Part shown: positions 7,699 to 16,441 of the stretch, piece after piece
Layout: each line of letters opens with the position of its first letter
Position numbering within the stretch: position 1 is the first letter of the stretch
IMG/VR virus record: IMGVR_UViG_3300017989_000029
Coordinates: 1-46,845 of that record
DNA length: 46,845 nt
DNA from: a virus
Strand: one strand, 5' to 3'
Translations under genes and position numbers: made by a program
The notes under the pieces: model-generated
What the model was told of the DNA's origin: nothing
The model's input: the letters and a program-made list of their open reading frames with translations, nothing else
Database searches by the model: none

Positions 7699-8600
7699 GC
7701 GATGTCAGGCAGCCAACACAGTTGATAGCGCGGATGGGCCGCAAGAGTGACAAGTACATCGCCTCGGGGTCGGATTGGGTGAATTATGCCAAAGCGATCG
7801 AGGCGTTGAACGAAGAACAAACGGAACTTTGTGATTGGCTGATCGACCAGGACAAGGGGTTGTTTCTGAAAAGCAGCCTTGTTTCTTTGGTTGCCAATCA
7901 GCAGGAATATTCGTTGCCGGCGGACTGTAGGCGGATCAAGCGGCTAGAGATTTACAACAACGGCTCCAGTAGTTTGTGGACAGGGCACGAGGTGGAAATT
8001 GTGCCGTTCATTGACCGCGAAATGTTTGTTAGGACAGCCTACCGGTCAGTGAATTGGTATTCGAGCAAGGCGGCGTTACGAAACAGAAAGATTCACGCAT
8101 TGCCGAATCCTTCCAGTTCGGTCACGAATGCTTGGCGGCTTTGGTATTTCGCGCAGCCCCCGGAAATGCTAATTGCCACAGCATCGGAAGGCGGGGCTTC
8201 GACAATAACGCTTCCGGAGACGGCAACGGCTGGAACGGTGAGCGCGGTCGATGACGCTTACAACGAGGCGTGGGTTTATATCTCTAGCGGGACAGGATCG
8301 GGGCAGTTGCGACAGTGCAGCGATTATGTGGGCGACACTCGGGTTTTAACGGTGTCGGAATCCTGGTCAACACAACCGGACGCAACAAGCGTCATCGAGG
8401 TGTTGGCGGCGTTACCGAGGGAGGACATGGAGGTTTTGGCCTTGGGGGCGCTGAGGCGAATTGAATCAAGTGATGCGGATCGGGACGGTTGGGAAAGGAA
8501 TCATCGAGCGGATTACGAAATGGCCAAACTTCGGCTTCTGGAAATCGAGAGTGCGCCACAGGTGCAGAATCCGCCAAGAATGAACATCGTCTGTGAGTAA
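7695..8600 (+). CDS. Head-tail adaptor-like protein
   Basis: A 301-residue protein with ATGA coupling to the gene before it. Residues about 25-95 (LNEEQTELCDWLI, FLKSSLVSLVANQQEYSLPA, DCRRIKRLEIYNNG) follow the helix-helix-strand pattern of podovirus adaptor (gp4/gp11/gp6-type) proteins, where Q-x-Y-x-L-P-x-D-x-x-R-I is typical. A beta-rich insertion lies at about 160-235 (Thr/Ser/Val). Helices return at the end (EDMEVLALGALRRIESSDAD). The position between capsid and nozzle-like genes supports a ring that extends the portal. Moderately sure of the class. Confidence 0.7.
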   Translation: MSDVRQPTQLIARMGRKSDKYIASGSDWVNYAKAIEALNEEQTELCDWLIDQDKGLFLKSSLVSLVANQQEYSLPADCRRIKRLEIYNNGSSSLWTGHEVEIVPFIDREMFVRTAYRSVNWYSSKAALRNRKIHALPNPSSSVTNAWRLWYFAQPPEMLIATASEGGASTITLPETATAGTVSAVDDAYNEAWVYISSGTGSGQLRQCSDYVGDTRVLTVSESWSTQPDATSVIEVLAALPREDMEVLALGALRRIESSDADRDGWERNHRADYEMAKLRLLEIESAPQVQNPPRMNIVCE

Positions 8601-8610
8601 AGGCAGGCGT

Positions 8611-8690
8611 TAATAACGGAAGCGGGCGTTCTGTTATTAAAGGCAAACGGACACAAGGATGTGTCCGGGCAGGAGGCACAAGGACGTGCC
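8611..8690 (+). promoter_or_regulatory. Three consecutive hairpins in front of the nozzle gene
   Basis: Hairpin 1 is an 11-bp stem TAATAACGGAA / TTCTGTTATTA (8611-8621, 8629-8639). Hairpin 2 is CGGACACA-AGGA-TGTGTCCG (8648-8667). Hairpin 3 is GGCAC / GTGCC (8675-8679, 8686-8690) with an AAGGAC loop; its 3' arm contains the GTG start and its 5' arm overlaps the AGGAGG ribosome binding site (8671-8676). The arrangement could repress or time translation of the downstream gene. Structures were found by eye only. Confidence 0.55.
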
Positions 8691-10653
8691 GGAACGCGCT
8701 GAATTCACGTTGGACAACTTTAGGGGCGAGGATCGTCAACTTGATCCTGCTCAATTGGGCGATGGAGCCAGATGGCAACTCAATTGGGAGATCGAGGACA
8801 AGGGGACCGCGCTCAAGACGAGACCTGGATGGGGATTTCTCGCAGCGGGAGACCGTTACGGGAATAACGATCTTCCGGCGCTGTTGTCGATCTACGCCAA
8901 GGACAAGGGCTTTCAGGGAATTCTGGTTGCGGTGGTTGCCGGGCATGTGCGGGAACGGGGCATAGCCATAGGCCAGCATGTGTTTGACGACGGCAGCGTA
9001 TTCGGCAGCGCACTGAGCCGCGTTGTCACAATGTATCCGCAAGACGCTTCGGCAACGTATTGGCCGAGGGGAGCCGATCTTGGGACCAATGAGTTTGAGC
9101 AAGTGGATTGGCGGGCGTCGTTGACCGCGGCGTTCGGTCGTTTGCTGGTTTTTCAGCCCCACCAGGTTCCTGTGCATGTTTATCCGAGTGGGACGGCAAA
9201 CGTTCCGATCGTGCGGACGTTGGGGATTGACAGGCCGGTTCTCTGTGGGGCTGGCTCCTTCACCGACCAAGACGATTTCCAGCCGACAGTGGCGACCGGG
9301 GCGGCGGGCAATTTGACCGGCGATTACCGGTATGTGCTGACACTGAAAAACAAGGACGACAAATTTCCTACGGAATCGCCGGGGAGTTTGCCGAGCGCGA
9401 GCGTTTCCCCAAGTAGCGAACAAGTGAACATTTCGGCGGCGAACGTCGATTGGGCGCTGCATCCGTCATCAGCCGTGACGCATGTGGGGATTTACCGAAA
9501 GAAAGTGAACGATACGGAGTTGTGGAGTCACTATTATTGGGTGGCAGATGTGGCGTTGGCGACGTTTGAATCTTCGGGGTATTCGGACAACGTGGAGGAT
9601 GGGACTGTCCTTTCAAGCGAGATATTGGACGAGGCAAAATACCCGATGCGGGGCTTCGGTTACGCACATTTTCACAAGGGGAGGCTGTATGCCGGCAACC
9701 AAGCCGATTGGAGCGGTTTGGCGGACATGACGCAAAACAACTATTACGCCACCTTAAAGCCGAGCGCGGGAACACCGGGGGATTCGCGTTATTCGGATTT
9801 CATCCAAGAAGGACGTCGGGTAGTTATCGCGGGAACGACCTATACGATTCTCAAGAGTTTCCAGGACGGCTCAGGAAACAATCGAATTTATTTGGCCGAC
9901 ACAGATCAGGCGCAAGACGTGGACGCTTACGCGAGGTTTTTCTACACGCCGAAGCAATACACAGGCACAACGTTGAGTGATGCGGCGGCAAGAATTCCAG
10001 GAAACAAAAGGACGATTTTTGCCAGTTATTACGGAGCGGCGTATTGCGGCTATCGGCACGTCCTTTATGAGATCGTGCCGGGGCAGGACACAGACGGGGA
10101 ATTGACGGGATTGGGGACGATGCGCGATGCGCTTCTCGGGTGCTACGAAAAAGCGCTGTTTTTGATTCATGGGGGGGATTTTGCCGACAACGCCGAAAAC
10201 GGCAACGTGTTTCCGGACTGGCAATGGCGCTATATCTCAAACGGAATTGGACTCGCGGCGCCCAAGACGTTGAGTTGGGATGCGGACGGGAACGCTTATG
10301 GGTATGGCGGGCCAAATGGCGGTGTATGGACGACGGACGGACTTTCAATTCGCTCGATCAGCGATTCCATTTTAGAGCGCCGGCTGTTGGAGTTTGCGGA
10401 CCAGAAGTTTGCGGTTGGCGGGTTTGATCATCAGAAGCGAGTTTACCGACTGTTCTTCCCTCATAGCCTAGATGGGCATGGGTTCGCGTTTTCCTTCGAT
10501 ACGGGGGATTGGTGGGAAACAAACCATGTGGCGCCAATGGCGCTCGCAAACCAATCGCCAGTGGCGGCCGGGACTATTCCCGCGTTCGAGGAAGTGGTCG
10601 AGGATGACATTGTGAATACATGGACACTAACGATTGACATAGAAGAGGTCTGA
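8686..10653 (+). CDS. Tail nozzle / stopper-like protein
   Basis: About 655 residues, beta-rich throughout with many Trp/Tyr/Gly turns and no long helices, in the slot after the adaptor. This fits the gp12/gp10-type nozzle or tail accessory of podoviruses, often a beta-propeller. The N-terminus (TLDNFRGEDRQLDPAQLGDG) and TALKTRPGW match the usual opening of such proteins. I place the start at GTG 8686 because AGGAGG lies nine bases upstream; an in-frame ATG at 8659 has no ribosome binding site and sits at a hairpin loop. The function is assigned from position and fold impression. Confidence 0.6.
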   Translation: MPERAEFTLDNFRGEDRQLDPAQLGDGARWQLNWEIEDKGTALKTRPGWGFLAAGDRYGNNDLPALLSIYAKDKGFQGILVAVVAGHVRERGIAIGQHVFDDGSVFGSALSRVVTMYPQDASATYWPRGADLGTNEFEQVDWRASLTAAFGRLLVFQPHQVPVHVYPSGTANVPIVRTLGIDRPVLCGAGSFTDQDDFQPTVATGAAGNLTGDYRYVLTLKNKDDKFPTESPGSLPSASVSPSSEQVNISAANVDWALHPSSAVTHVGIYRKKVNDTELWSHYYWVADVALATFESSGYSDNVEDGTVLSSEILDEAKYPMRGFGYAHFHKGRLYAGNQADWSGLADMTQNNYYATLKPSAGTPGDSRYSDFIQEGRRVVIAGTTYTILKSFQDGSGNNRIYLADTDQAQDVDAYARFFYTPKQYTGTTLSDAAARIPGNKRTIFASYYGAAYCGYRHVLYEIVPGQDTDGELTGLGTMRDALLGCYEKALFLIHGGDFADNAENGNVFPDWQWRYISNGIGLAAPKTLSWDADGNAYGYGGPNGGVWTTDGLSIRSISDSILERRLLEFADQKFAVGGFDHQKRVYRLFFPHSLDGHGFAFSFDTGDWWETNHVAPMALANQSPVAAGTIPAFEEVVEDDIVNTWTLTIDIEEV

Positions 10654-10658
10654 CCGAA

Positions 10659-10919
10659 ATGGGCGTTGGAGGCGGAAATAATGTTGCGGTGACGATTGGA
10701 GAGGAAACGGTTGTTTACAATTATCCGGTCGATGTTCCAGCCTCAATCGAGGACATTGCCGACGAAACCGAGGTGGAGTTGGAGGCGAACGCGGCAATAG
10801 GTTTTGCGTTTCAGACCTGGTTGGGCGATGTGCCGGCAGGGCAAGAAACAACCAATCCGTTGACAGTGACCATGGATCAAGCCAGATCGATCACGGCGAG
10901 GTTTGAATATCTATTATGA
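10659..10919 (+). CDS. Single InlB B-repeat-like domain protein, 86 aa
   Basis: Residues about 38-86 (VELEANAAIGFAFQTWLGDV ... TTNPLTVTMDQARSITARFE) match the divergent InlB B-repeat pattern: VxLxAxaaxGxxFxxWxGd, then NPlxvtMdxxxsixAxF. In bacteria this small beta-grasp-like domain occurs in long surface and adhesion proteins. Here it stands alone, five bases after the nozzle gene and coupled (ATGA) to the next gene. A likely role is a small virion decoration or a clip on the tail that contacts the host surface. Confidence 0.7.
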   Translation: MGVGGGNNVAVTIGEETVVYNYPVDVPASIEDIADETEVELEANAAIGFAFQTWLGDVPAGQETTNPLTVTMDQARSITARFEYLL

Positions 10920-11536
10920 ATCTAATGCAAGCGAGGGATATGGCGGGGCGGCTGACGTATTGGGCTGAGCCGATGAATTGCGCAGCATTCACCTTGCCGA
11001 CATCATACTGTCACACAGGAGTTGCGCTTTCGAAGAATCCAAAGGCGATTTGCTCGCAGTGCTATGCAAAGATAGGCAGCCGGTATATCGAAGCATCGGC
11101 AGCGGCGGCACAGCAGAAGCGGATTGATGCGATAACGAATCTGCCGGCGGGCCAATGGATTGACGCTTTGGTTTACATGCTCCAGCACCAACCTTTCCAA
11201 AGGATGTTCTGGCACGATTCCGGGGATTTGCAGGGGGAAGAGCATTTCGAGCGCATTTGTGAAGTTGCGCGAAGGACGCCCGATATTCAACACCGGATCA
11301 GCACGAAGGAATGGCAATACGTGAATACTACATCCATTCCAGAGAACATGATTTTGCGATATAGCGCATTGGCAATCAACCACCGGGGGCCGGATGAATT
11401 CGGGCTTACGTGCGGAGTCTATGAAAAAAGCAGGGTCCACGAGGCCAAAGCCGATGCTGTTTGCTACGATGACATGCGTCCGCATTGGGATAAGAGCAAA
11501 CAATTCGTGGTTGATATTTTGAGGTGGGAACGATGA
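10916..11536 (+). CDS. Phage CxxCYA-type protein (Gp88-like), 206 aa
   Basis: The features are C46-S-Q-C49-Y-A, followed by a helix and then F-x-x-x-FWHDSGDLQ (W99-H100-D101) and ERICEVARRTPDIQHRISTK. This matches a widespread phage family of unknown activity, sometimes labelled Gp88-like, whose cysteines may bind metal. Family members are usually found in early or accessory regions, so finding one between nozzle and fibre genes is unusual. It is translationally coupled on both sides (ATGA at 10916 and 11533). I do not know the reaction. Confidence 0.6.
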   Translation: MNLMQARDMAGRLTYWAEPMNCAAFTLPTSYCHTGVALSKNPKAICSQCYAKIGSRYIEASAAAAQQKRIDAITNLPAGQWIDALVYMLQHQPFQRMFWHDSGDLQGEEHFERICEVARRTPDIQHRISTKEWQYVNTTSIPENMILRYSALAINHRGPDEFGLTCGVYEKSRVHEAKADAVCYDDMRPHWDKSKQFVVDILRWER

Positions 11537-12291
11537 CCGTTGGCAGCGGATACGGAGACCCGGTTGAACCGGGCAACGAATCGACGGCGGCAAGCGCGGA
11601 CAATGCGGTTGCGAAAGGGGTTCCGTTCATTACCGCGGATGGGATCGTGGGGATCATCAGTGGTGATTATCCGTATGATGGGCATTCTCACCAAGGAACG
11701 ATAACGGCGCTGGAGACGGCCAGCACGTCAAATGTGCGGGTAACGGTTTCAGGAATTTCATGGACAACGGGGGGGCGCTACAACGGCGCGTGGCTGTATT
11801 TGGCCGATGGAGATGGGATTGGCACCTGGTATAAGGTGGATTGGGCAAACACGAGCGAGAACTATATCTATATTGCAGGGGTGACGGCAGACACGTTTGC
11901 CGGGGCGGTTGGAGATACGGTCGAAATTGGGCGGATTCACGCAATCCGCGATTTTGCGTATTTGCGGCCGGAGGGAAGTGCAAAGTTCGACCGGATTCTT
12001 GTGGACCACAATGGAGCGGATGGGACAGAGAGCGCGGACGAGGTGGCCGTTCTTCATGCGCAGGTGTTCAGCCAAGGGTTGACGCCAGACACGCCATTGA
12101 TTCAGGTGGGATCTACTCAGGTAGACGAGAGCCAGCGAAACAGCGTGAAGTGGCGGCGCTTGGGTTATGATGCGGCGCCGGCGGCGAATCCTCGATCAAG
12201 CCGGCTGCGGATGCGGCTGAAGGCGATGGTTCGCAATACGGCGATCACGATCCGGCAAATGCGAGTGGGGGCAAAGATATGGCCGAGATAG
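11533..12291 (+). CDS. Beta-rich fibre-associated protein, 252 aa
   Basis: Start chosen at ATG 11533 (MTVGSGYGDPVEPGN) in an ATGA overlap, with GAGG eight bases upstream; a GTG at 11524 is too close to that site. The sequence is Thr/Gly/Ala/Val rich. Its middle, about residues 50-135, contains NVRVTVSGISWTTGG, YNGAWLYLADGDGIGTWYKV and NYIYIAGVTADTF, typical of repetitive beta structure in tail fibres or collar proteins. The last 40 residues are Arg-rich. No enzyme motif seen. Likely a virion surface or fibre-attachment protein. Confidence 0.6.
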   Translation: MTVGSGYGDPVEPGNESTAASADNAVAKGVPFITADGIVGIISGDYPYDGHSHQGTITALETASTSNVRVTVSGISWTTGGRYNGAWLYLADGDGIGTWYKVDWANTSENYIYIAGVTADTFAGAVGDTVEIGRIHAIRDFAYLRPEGSAKFDRILVDHNGADGTESADEVAVLHAQVFSQGLTPDTPLIQVGSTQVDESQRNSVKWRRLGYDAAPAANPRSSRLRMRLKAMVRNTAITIRQMRVGAKIWPR

Positions 12292-12809
12292 ACATTTTCA
12301 CGGCTCCGCGCCTCGATGTGATTAACCTATTGCGACCGGAAACGGATCAGCGGGAAGTGATTCGAGCGCTGCATGAGGCGTTCCGTAGCGTGCAACAAGC
12401 GCTTGATTTTTTGGAATTGCTGGCGGGCAAGATCAAACCGATCCTTGAAGCCAATTCCGTCGAGGGTAAAGCGGGGACAGGGCTAACCGAAGGGATGGTG
12501 TGTTATTTGGCCGGGGATACGTGGTTGCCATGCAATACGGGCACGGCGGGGGCTTGGCCGCGGGGAGTGGCGACGGCGGTAACGAAAAAAACGGCAGTTG
12601 TGCAGGTTACAGGGATAGCCGAGGTTCGAATTATTTCATCGCCTGTGGCGGGTTCCCTGGTTTATCCAAGCGCGACTTCGGGGTATGTCTCGGACACGCC
12701 GCCAGACCCGGCAACGGCAGAGTTTTGGGCTTGGGTCGGATTTACCCTTGGGACAGCAAAAAGTGGGAAGGTTAAGATGATCATTCGACCGATAGGACCG
12801 GACCAATGA
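12279..12809 (+). CDS. Fibre connector-like protein, 176 aa
   Basis: Residues 1-60 are helical (LRPETDQREVIRALHEAFRS, VQQALDFLELLAGKI), suggesting a trimeric coiled coil. Residues 60-176 are beta-rich with Thr/Gly/Val repeats (GMVCYLAGDTWLPCNTGTAG). This two-part layout, with coupling to the large fibre gene downstream (ATGA at 12806), suits a short fibre or adaptor between the tail and the 1053-aa fibre. Function inferred from architecture and place. Confidence 0.55.
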   Translation: MAEIDIFTAPRLDVINLLRPETDQREVIRALHEAFRSVQQALDFLELLAGKIKPILEANSVEGKAGTGLTEGMVCYLAGDTWLPCNTGTAGAWPRGVATAVTKKTAVVQVTGIAEVRIISSPVAGSLVYPSATSGYVSDTPPDPATAEFWAWVGFTLGTAKSGKVKMIIRPIGPDQ

Positions 12810-15800
12810 AACAGACTCTTGTCATTGTGGCGCTTATTCTAGCATCCGCGATTTCAGCGAGGGCTGAGGATTTCTATATGCGGGCGGTTGAGGCGACCCA
12901 AGGCGCGGTGATTCTAAACGGGGCGGGCGATAAGCCGTCTTTTGTGGCGGATTCGACAGATGAGCAACTGGAGTTGCCTGCATCGTGGACGCTCTCAATC
13001 GGGACGTTGCGGCTGGACGACTCGGCGGGGGATGGTGGGGCGTCATTGATCGGGGCGAATCCGACGGCATTGACGTATTCAAGCGCGACGGATGTTCAGG
13101 CGATTTTGGAGGATATTGACGCTGCGATGAGCGGGGGATTTTCGGAGACGGAGTATTTCCCGGCATCACAGACCTTGAACGAGGGCACAACGGACTCAGG
13201 ATCGTATGAGGACTTGGACGATATTGGGACAAACGATTTTGTGATAAATGAGGAGGCAGGTGCCAGTTCAATTGATCTCGAATTTGGCTTTACGGGAGTC
13301 GGAAGCGAAATCAATCAGTTGATTGTGCGCGGGTATTATGACGGTGGCTCAGATCACAACGTGGCGATTCAGATTTACAACTACACAACAACGGCATTTG
13401 AGACACAGGGGTTGATGTCGGTGGCTACGGCCTACCAGTGGTTTGCGTTTCCAATTTTTCTTTCGAGCGATTACTTGGACACAGGGGCAGCGACGGTCCG
13501 GTTCCTGCATTTGGAAAATGGCAACGCATCGCATGATTTGATTTTGGATTATGTGGCTTTGAGAAAATCAACGGTCGGTGGGGGTGGAGTGACAGACCAT
13601 GGTTCGCTGGCAGGGTTGGGGCACGACGACCATACGCAATATTTACTTGCAGACGGGACACGAGGTTTAAGCGCGAATTGGGATGCTGGATCATGGGAAG
13701 TCCGGGCAGAAACGCTTGAAAGCGATGTAGGAACGGGAACAGCGCCGTTTACAGTGGCGTCGTCAACACTCGTAACCAACTTGAATGCGGATTTGCTGGA
13801 CGGGGAAAGCGCCGCAGCCTTCCAGGACCAGGATGCGCTATTGGATTTAATCGCGGGGCTGAGCGATCCGGGGGCGGATAGAATTTTAGCGTGGGACGAG
13901 GACCCGACCGATGGGATGGTGTGGCTCGATTATTCATCGTTTGGGGACACGCAAAATCTTTGGGAGACATTTACTGCGGATTCGGGAAGCGCGACAGCGA
14001 ACGCGACAGACGATTCATTTGCGATCACAGGCGGCACGGACATCACCACGGCGATCAGCGGCGATGAGGTCACAATCACGGCGGACGCGGCACTGGCGCG
14101 GGATTCAGAGGTCACAAGCGCGATCTCGGCTCATGCCGGGGTGAGCGACGCACACCACAGCCGCTATACAGACGCCGAAGCCGTGAGCGCGGTCGAAGCG
14201 GAGTCGCCATTGAACCTGGCGGATGAAGTCATTGTAACCGGCAGCACATCGGACATCCGGTTTCTCGCGGATGATTTCGGGTGGGAATACATGCAGATCG
14301 GGGCCAGTTCCGGGGACACCGGGGCCAATCTGGCGATCAGCCGGAGAGGGACAGCAGACGGCTCGATTGACAATGTGCGGATATTCGCGGTCAACATGCG
14401 GTTGGACGCCGACACGGCGCTGGACATCAACTCGCCTTCAACGGACTTCTCGGGCGATGTGACGGTAAACGGGACGCTGACGGCCAGTTTGAGCATCGGC
14501 TTGGACGGGCTGAGCGACACGACCATCACCGGGCCGCTCCAAAACAGAGACGCGCTCATATATAACGGTAGCGCTTGGGTGGACCGGCCGCTTGTGGAGG
14601 CGGATATTAGTGACCTGCAATCCTACCTGACAAGCGAGAGCGATCCGCTGTATGTGGCGAGCACGGCGTTCGGGATCGACGCTGGCGACGTGCTAAACTG
14701 GGACACAGCCTACGGATGGGGCGATCATGCAAGCGCCGGGTATTTGAGCGAGGCTGATGCGGCAACGACCTACTTGGCTCTGGATGCCAGCAACGACCCG
14801 TTGACCGGGGACCTGACCATTGGAACGGACGGCGTGGCTACGCGGCAGATTAGGCTGAATGGGGGAACGGAGAGCGATTATGGGCTGATGCGGAATGACG
14901 ACAGTACGTTCCTCCTGCAAGGGGTGGACAATCATGCTTCCGTGCAATCGACAACCGGATACGTATACCTAAGATCGGCCGGCGGGCAGCATCAATACTT
15001 CAATGCCGGGAACTACTGGCTTTTCCGGGATGAGGACTCCTTAAATGCAAATCGAGTAAGTATAAACAGCGCAAACGCGGACACGAATATTATCGTTGTC
15101 GGGACCGGGGTCGGCGTCGATGTGCAAAACGCGACGGGGCCATTGGGGTTTTTGGGTTCCGATTCCTCAGCAGCCAATCGCGGGGTGCTGAGCCTGTTCG
15201 AGGCCACGACGCCGGATGAAAAGGTCCGGCTGTCGGCGGTCGCAAGCGATGACAACTGGATCGACAACGGCGGGGATTTCGGGATTGGAACGGATTCCCC
15301 TTCGACGGATTTGCACGTTAGCAGTTCGGGCACGACCAAAGCCCGGGTCACGGGAACCTTCCCACAGGTGCAGATCGACGACACCGGGGGGCAATTGTGG
15401 TCCATCGTGTCGGACGTGAACAAGCTCTTCATTGCCCAGGGCGAAGGCACCAGCGACCCGGTGCTGACCATTGAGGCCGACGAGGACGCCTTATTTGGCA
15501 ACGACATCGAAGTCCAGGGCAATACAATCCGGGACAGCGGCAGCGGCGACGCCATTCAATTCGACGGCAGCCAGAACACGACTATTCTAGGTGATTTAAC
15601 AGTGGACGGGGCACTTACTTTGGGAAGTCGCGCCATTGTAAGTGTGGAGGCGATTGAACTGGACGCAGGCGACACCAATCAGCTCGATGTGGTGATCGGC
15701 AGCGACACGGTACTGGCGGATGTGGTGAATGCGACGGGATCAAATGGGGTGACACTCCCATCCGCTGTAGCGGGTCGCATGATTATGATCAAAAACGCCT

Positions 15801-15967
15801 ATCCAGCCTCACTGAAAATCTGGCCAAACACCGGGGATGTTATTGACCAGAAAACACCTGCCGGGACGCCTATAACCATTGGTAATTATGATGGAATCAC
15901 GCTGGTGGCGTTCAACGCCATGTATTGGGATGTCGTGGGTTACTGCGACAATTCAGCAGACTTTTAA
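12806..15967 (+). CDS. Tail fibre-like protein with an N-terminal signal peptide
   Basis: 1053 residues. The first 22 (MKQTLVIVALILASAISARA) form a textbook Sec signal peptide: Lys, a 14-residue hydrophobic core and an ARA cleavage motif before ED. The rest is Asp/Gly/Ser/Thr rich and beta-repetitive. It contains fibre signatures: H-G-S-L-x-G-L-G-H-D-D-H-T-Q-Y-L (about 265), NADLLDGESAAAFQ, DTAYGWGDHASAGYLSEADA (about 630-650) and DPLTGDLTIGTDG. No C-terminal chaperone protease (Ser-Lys dyad) is visible. The C-terminus is a compact domain ending VVGYCDNSADF. The fibre role is well supported; the signal peptide is unusual for a virion protein and hints at export or recent capture from a bacterial adhesin. 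Confidence 0.8.
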   Translation: MKQTLVIVALILASAISARAEDFYMRAVEATQGAVILNGAGDKPSFVADSTDEQLELPASWTLSIGTLRLDDSAGDGGASLIGANPTALTYSSATDVQAILEDIDAAMSGGFSETEYFPASQTLNEGTTDSGSYEDLDDIGTNDFVINEEAGASSIDLEFGFTGVGSEINQLIVRGYYDGGSDHNVAIQIYNYTTTAFETQGLMSVATAYQWFAFPIFLSSDYLDTGAATVRFLHLENGNASHDLILDYVALRKSTVGGGGVTDHGSLAGLGHDDHTQYLLADGTRGLSANWDAGSWEVRAETLESDVGTGTAPFTVASSTLVTNLNADLLDGESAAAFQDQDALLDLIAGLSDPGADRILAWDEDPTDGMVWLDYSSFGDTQNLWETFTADSGSATANATDDSFAITGGTDITTAISGDEVTITADAALARDSEVTSAISAHAGVSDAHHSRYTDAEAVSAVEAESPLNLADEVIVTGSTSDIRFLADDFGWEYMQIGASSGDTGANLAISRRGTADGSIDNVRIFAVNMRLDADTALDINSPSTDFSGDVTVNGTLTASLSIGLDGLSDTTITGPLQNRDALIYNGSAWVDRPLVEADISDLQSYLTSESDPLYVASTAFGIDAGDVLNWDTAYGWGDHASAGYLSEADAATTYLALDASNDPLTGDLTIGTDGVATRQIRLNGGTESDYGLMRNDDSTFLLQGVDNHASVQSTTGYVYLRSAGGQHQYFNAGNYWLFRDEDSLNANRVSINSANADTNIIVVGTGVGVDVQNATGPLGFLGSDSSAANRGVLSLFEATTPDEKVRLSAVASDDNWIDNGGDFGIGTDSPSTDLHVSSSGTTKARVTGTFPQVQIDDTGGQLWSIVSDVNKLFIAQGEGTSDPVLTIEADEDALFGNDIEVQGNTIRDSGSGDAIQFDGSQNTTILGDLTVDGALTLGSRAIVSVEAIELDAGDTNQLDVVIGSDTVLADVVNATGSNGVTLPSAVAGRMIMIKNAYPASLKIWPNTGDVIDQKTPAGTPITIGNYDGITLVAFNAMYWDVVGYCDNSADF

Positions 15968-15982
15968 GACAGGAGAATTCGG

Positions 15983-16441
15983 ATGAAAAAGGTCGATAAG
16001 GTATTTTGGTTTGTTGTCATGGTCCTTCTACTTTGCGCCGGAGTGGCCTTGGCGCAACGGGAGCCGAATCAGGCAGAGGAAGATTTGATGACGGCGCGGC
16101 AACTGCGGGGGGACCTGGTGATTGTCGCCAATGCAGCGGCTGCCCTGGTCGAAGAAGCCGATCCGCCGCTGAAGCCCGACGATCCTGCGGTGATCATCAG
16201 CAATATCCTCACGGCCATGGTAACGGACGGTCCCGGCGCATGGACGGCGCTGGCTAAACCGGACGCCCGGGACGAGGACGACTACAGCCTGGAGCAACTG
16301 GCCATCCGCAAGGGGGAACTTCGGGCGGTGCAATCGGAACGGGCTAAAGCGGAAGAGGTAGTCACAAAATTGCAAGCGCACGAAACCCGCGTCCAGGAGA
16401 AGATTGACGCGGCCGAAACCGGAGAAGAGGTGAGAGAATAA
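15983..16441 (+). CDS. Exported coiled-coil protein, 152 aa
   Basis: The N-terminus MKKVDKVFWFVVMVLLLCAG then VALA-Q is a signal peptide (two Lys, 17 hydrophobic residues, ALA cleavage site). The mature part is acidic and helical, ending in a coiled coil (KGELRAVQSERAKAEEVVTK). The start has AGGAG 11 bases upstream. It follows the signal-bearing fibre gene directly and overlaps the next gene by a single base (TAATG), so two exported products are made side by side. Possible roles are a fibre chaperone or periplasmic factor; neither is proven. Confidence 0.65.
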   Translation: MKKVDKVFWFVVMVLLLCAGVALAQREPNQAEEDLMTARQLRGDLVIVANAAAALVEEADPPLKPDDPAVIISNILTAMVTDGPGAWTALAKPDARDEDDYSLEQLAIRKGELRAVQSERAKAEEVVTKLQAHETRVQEKIDAAETGEEVRE

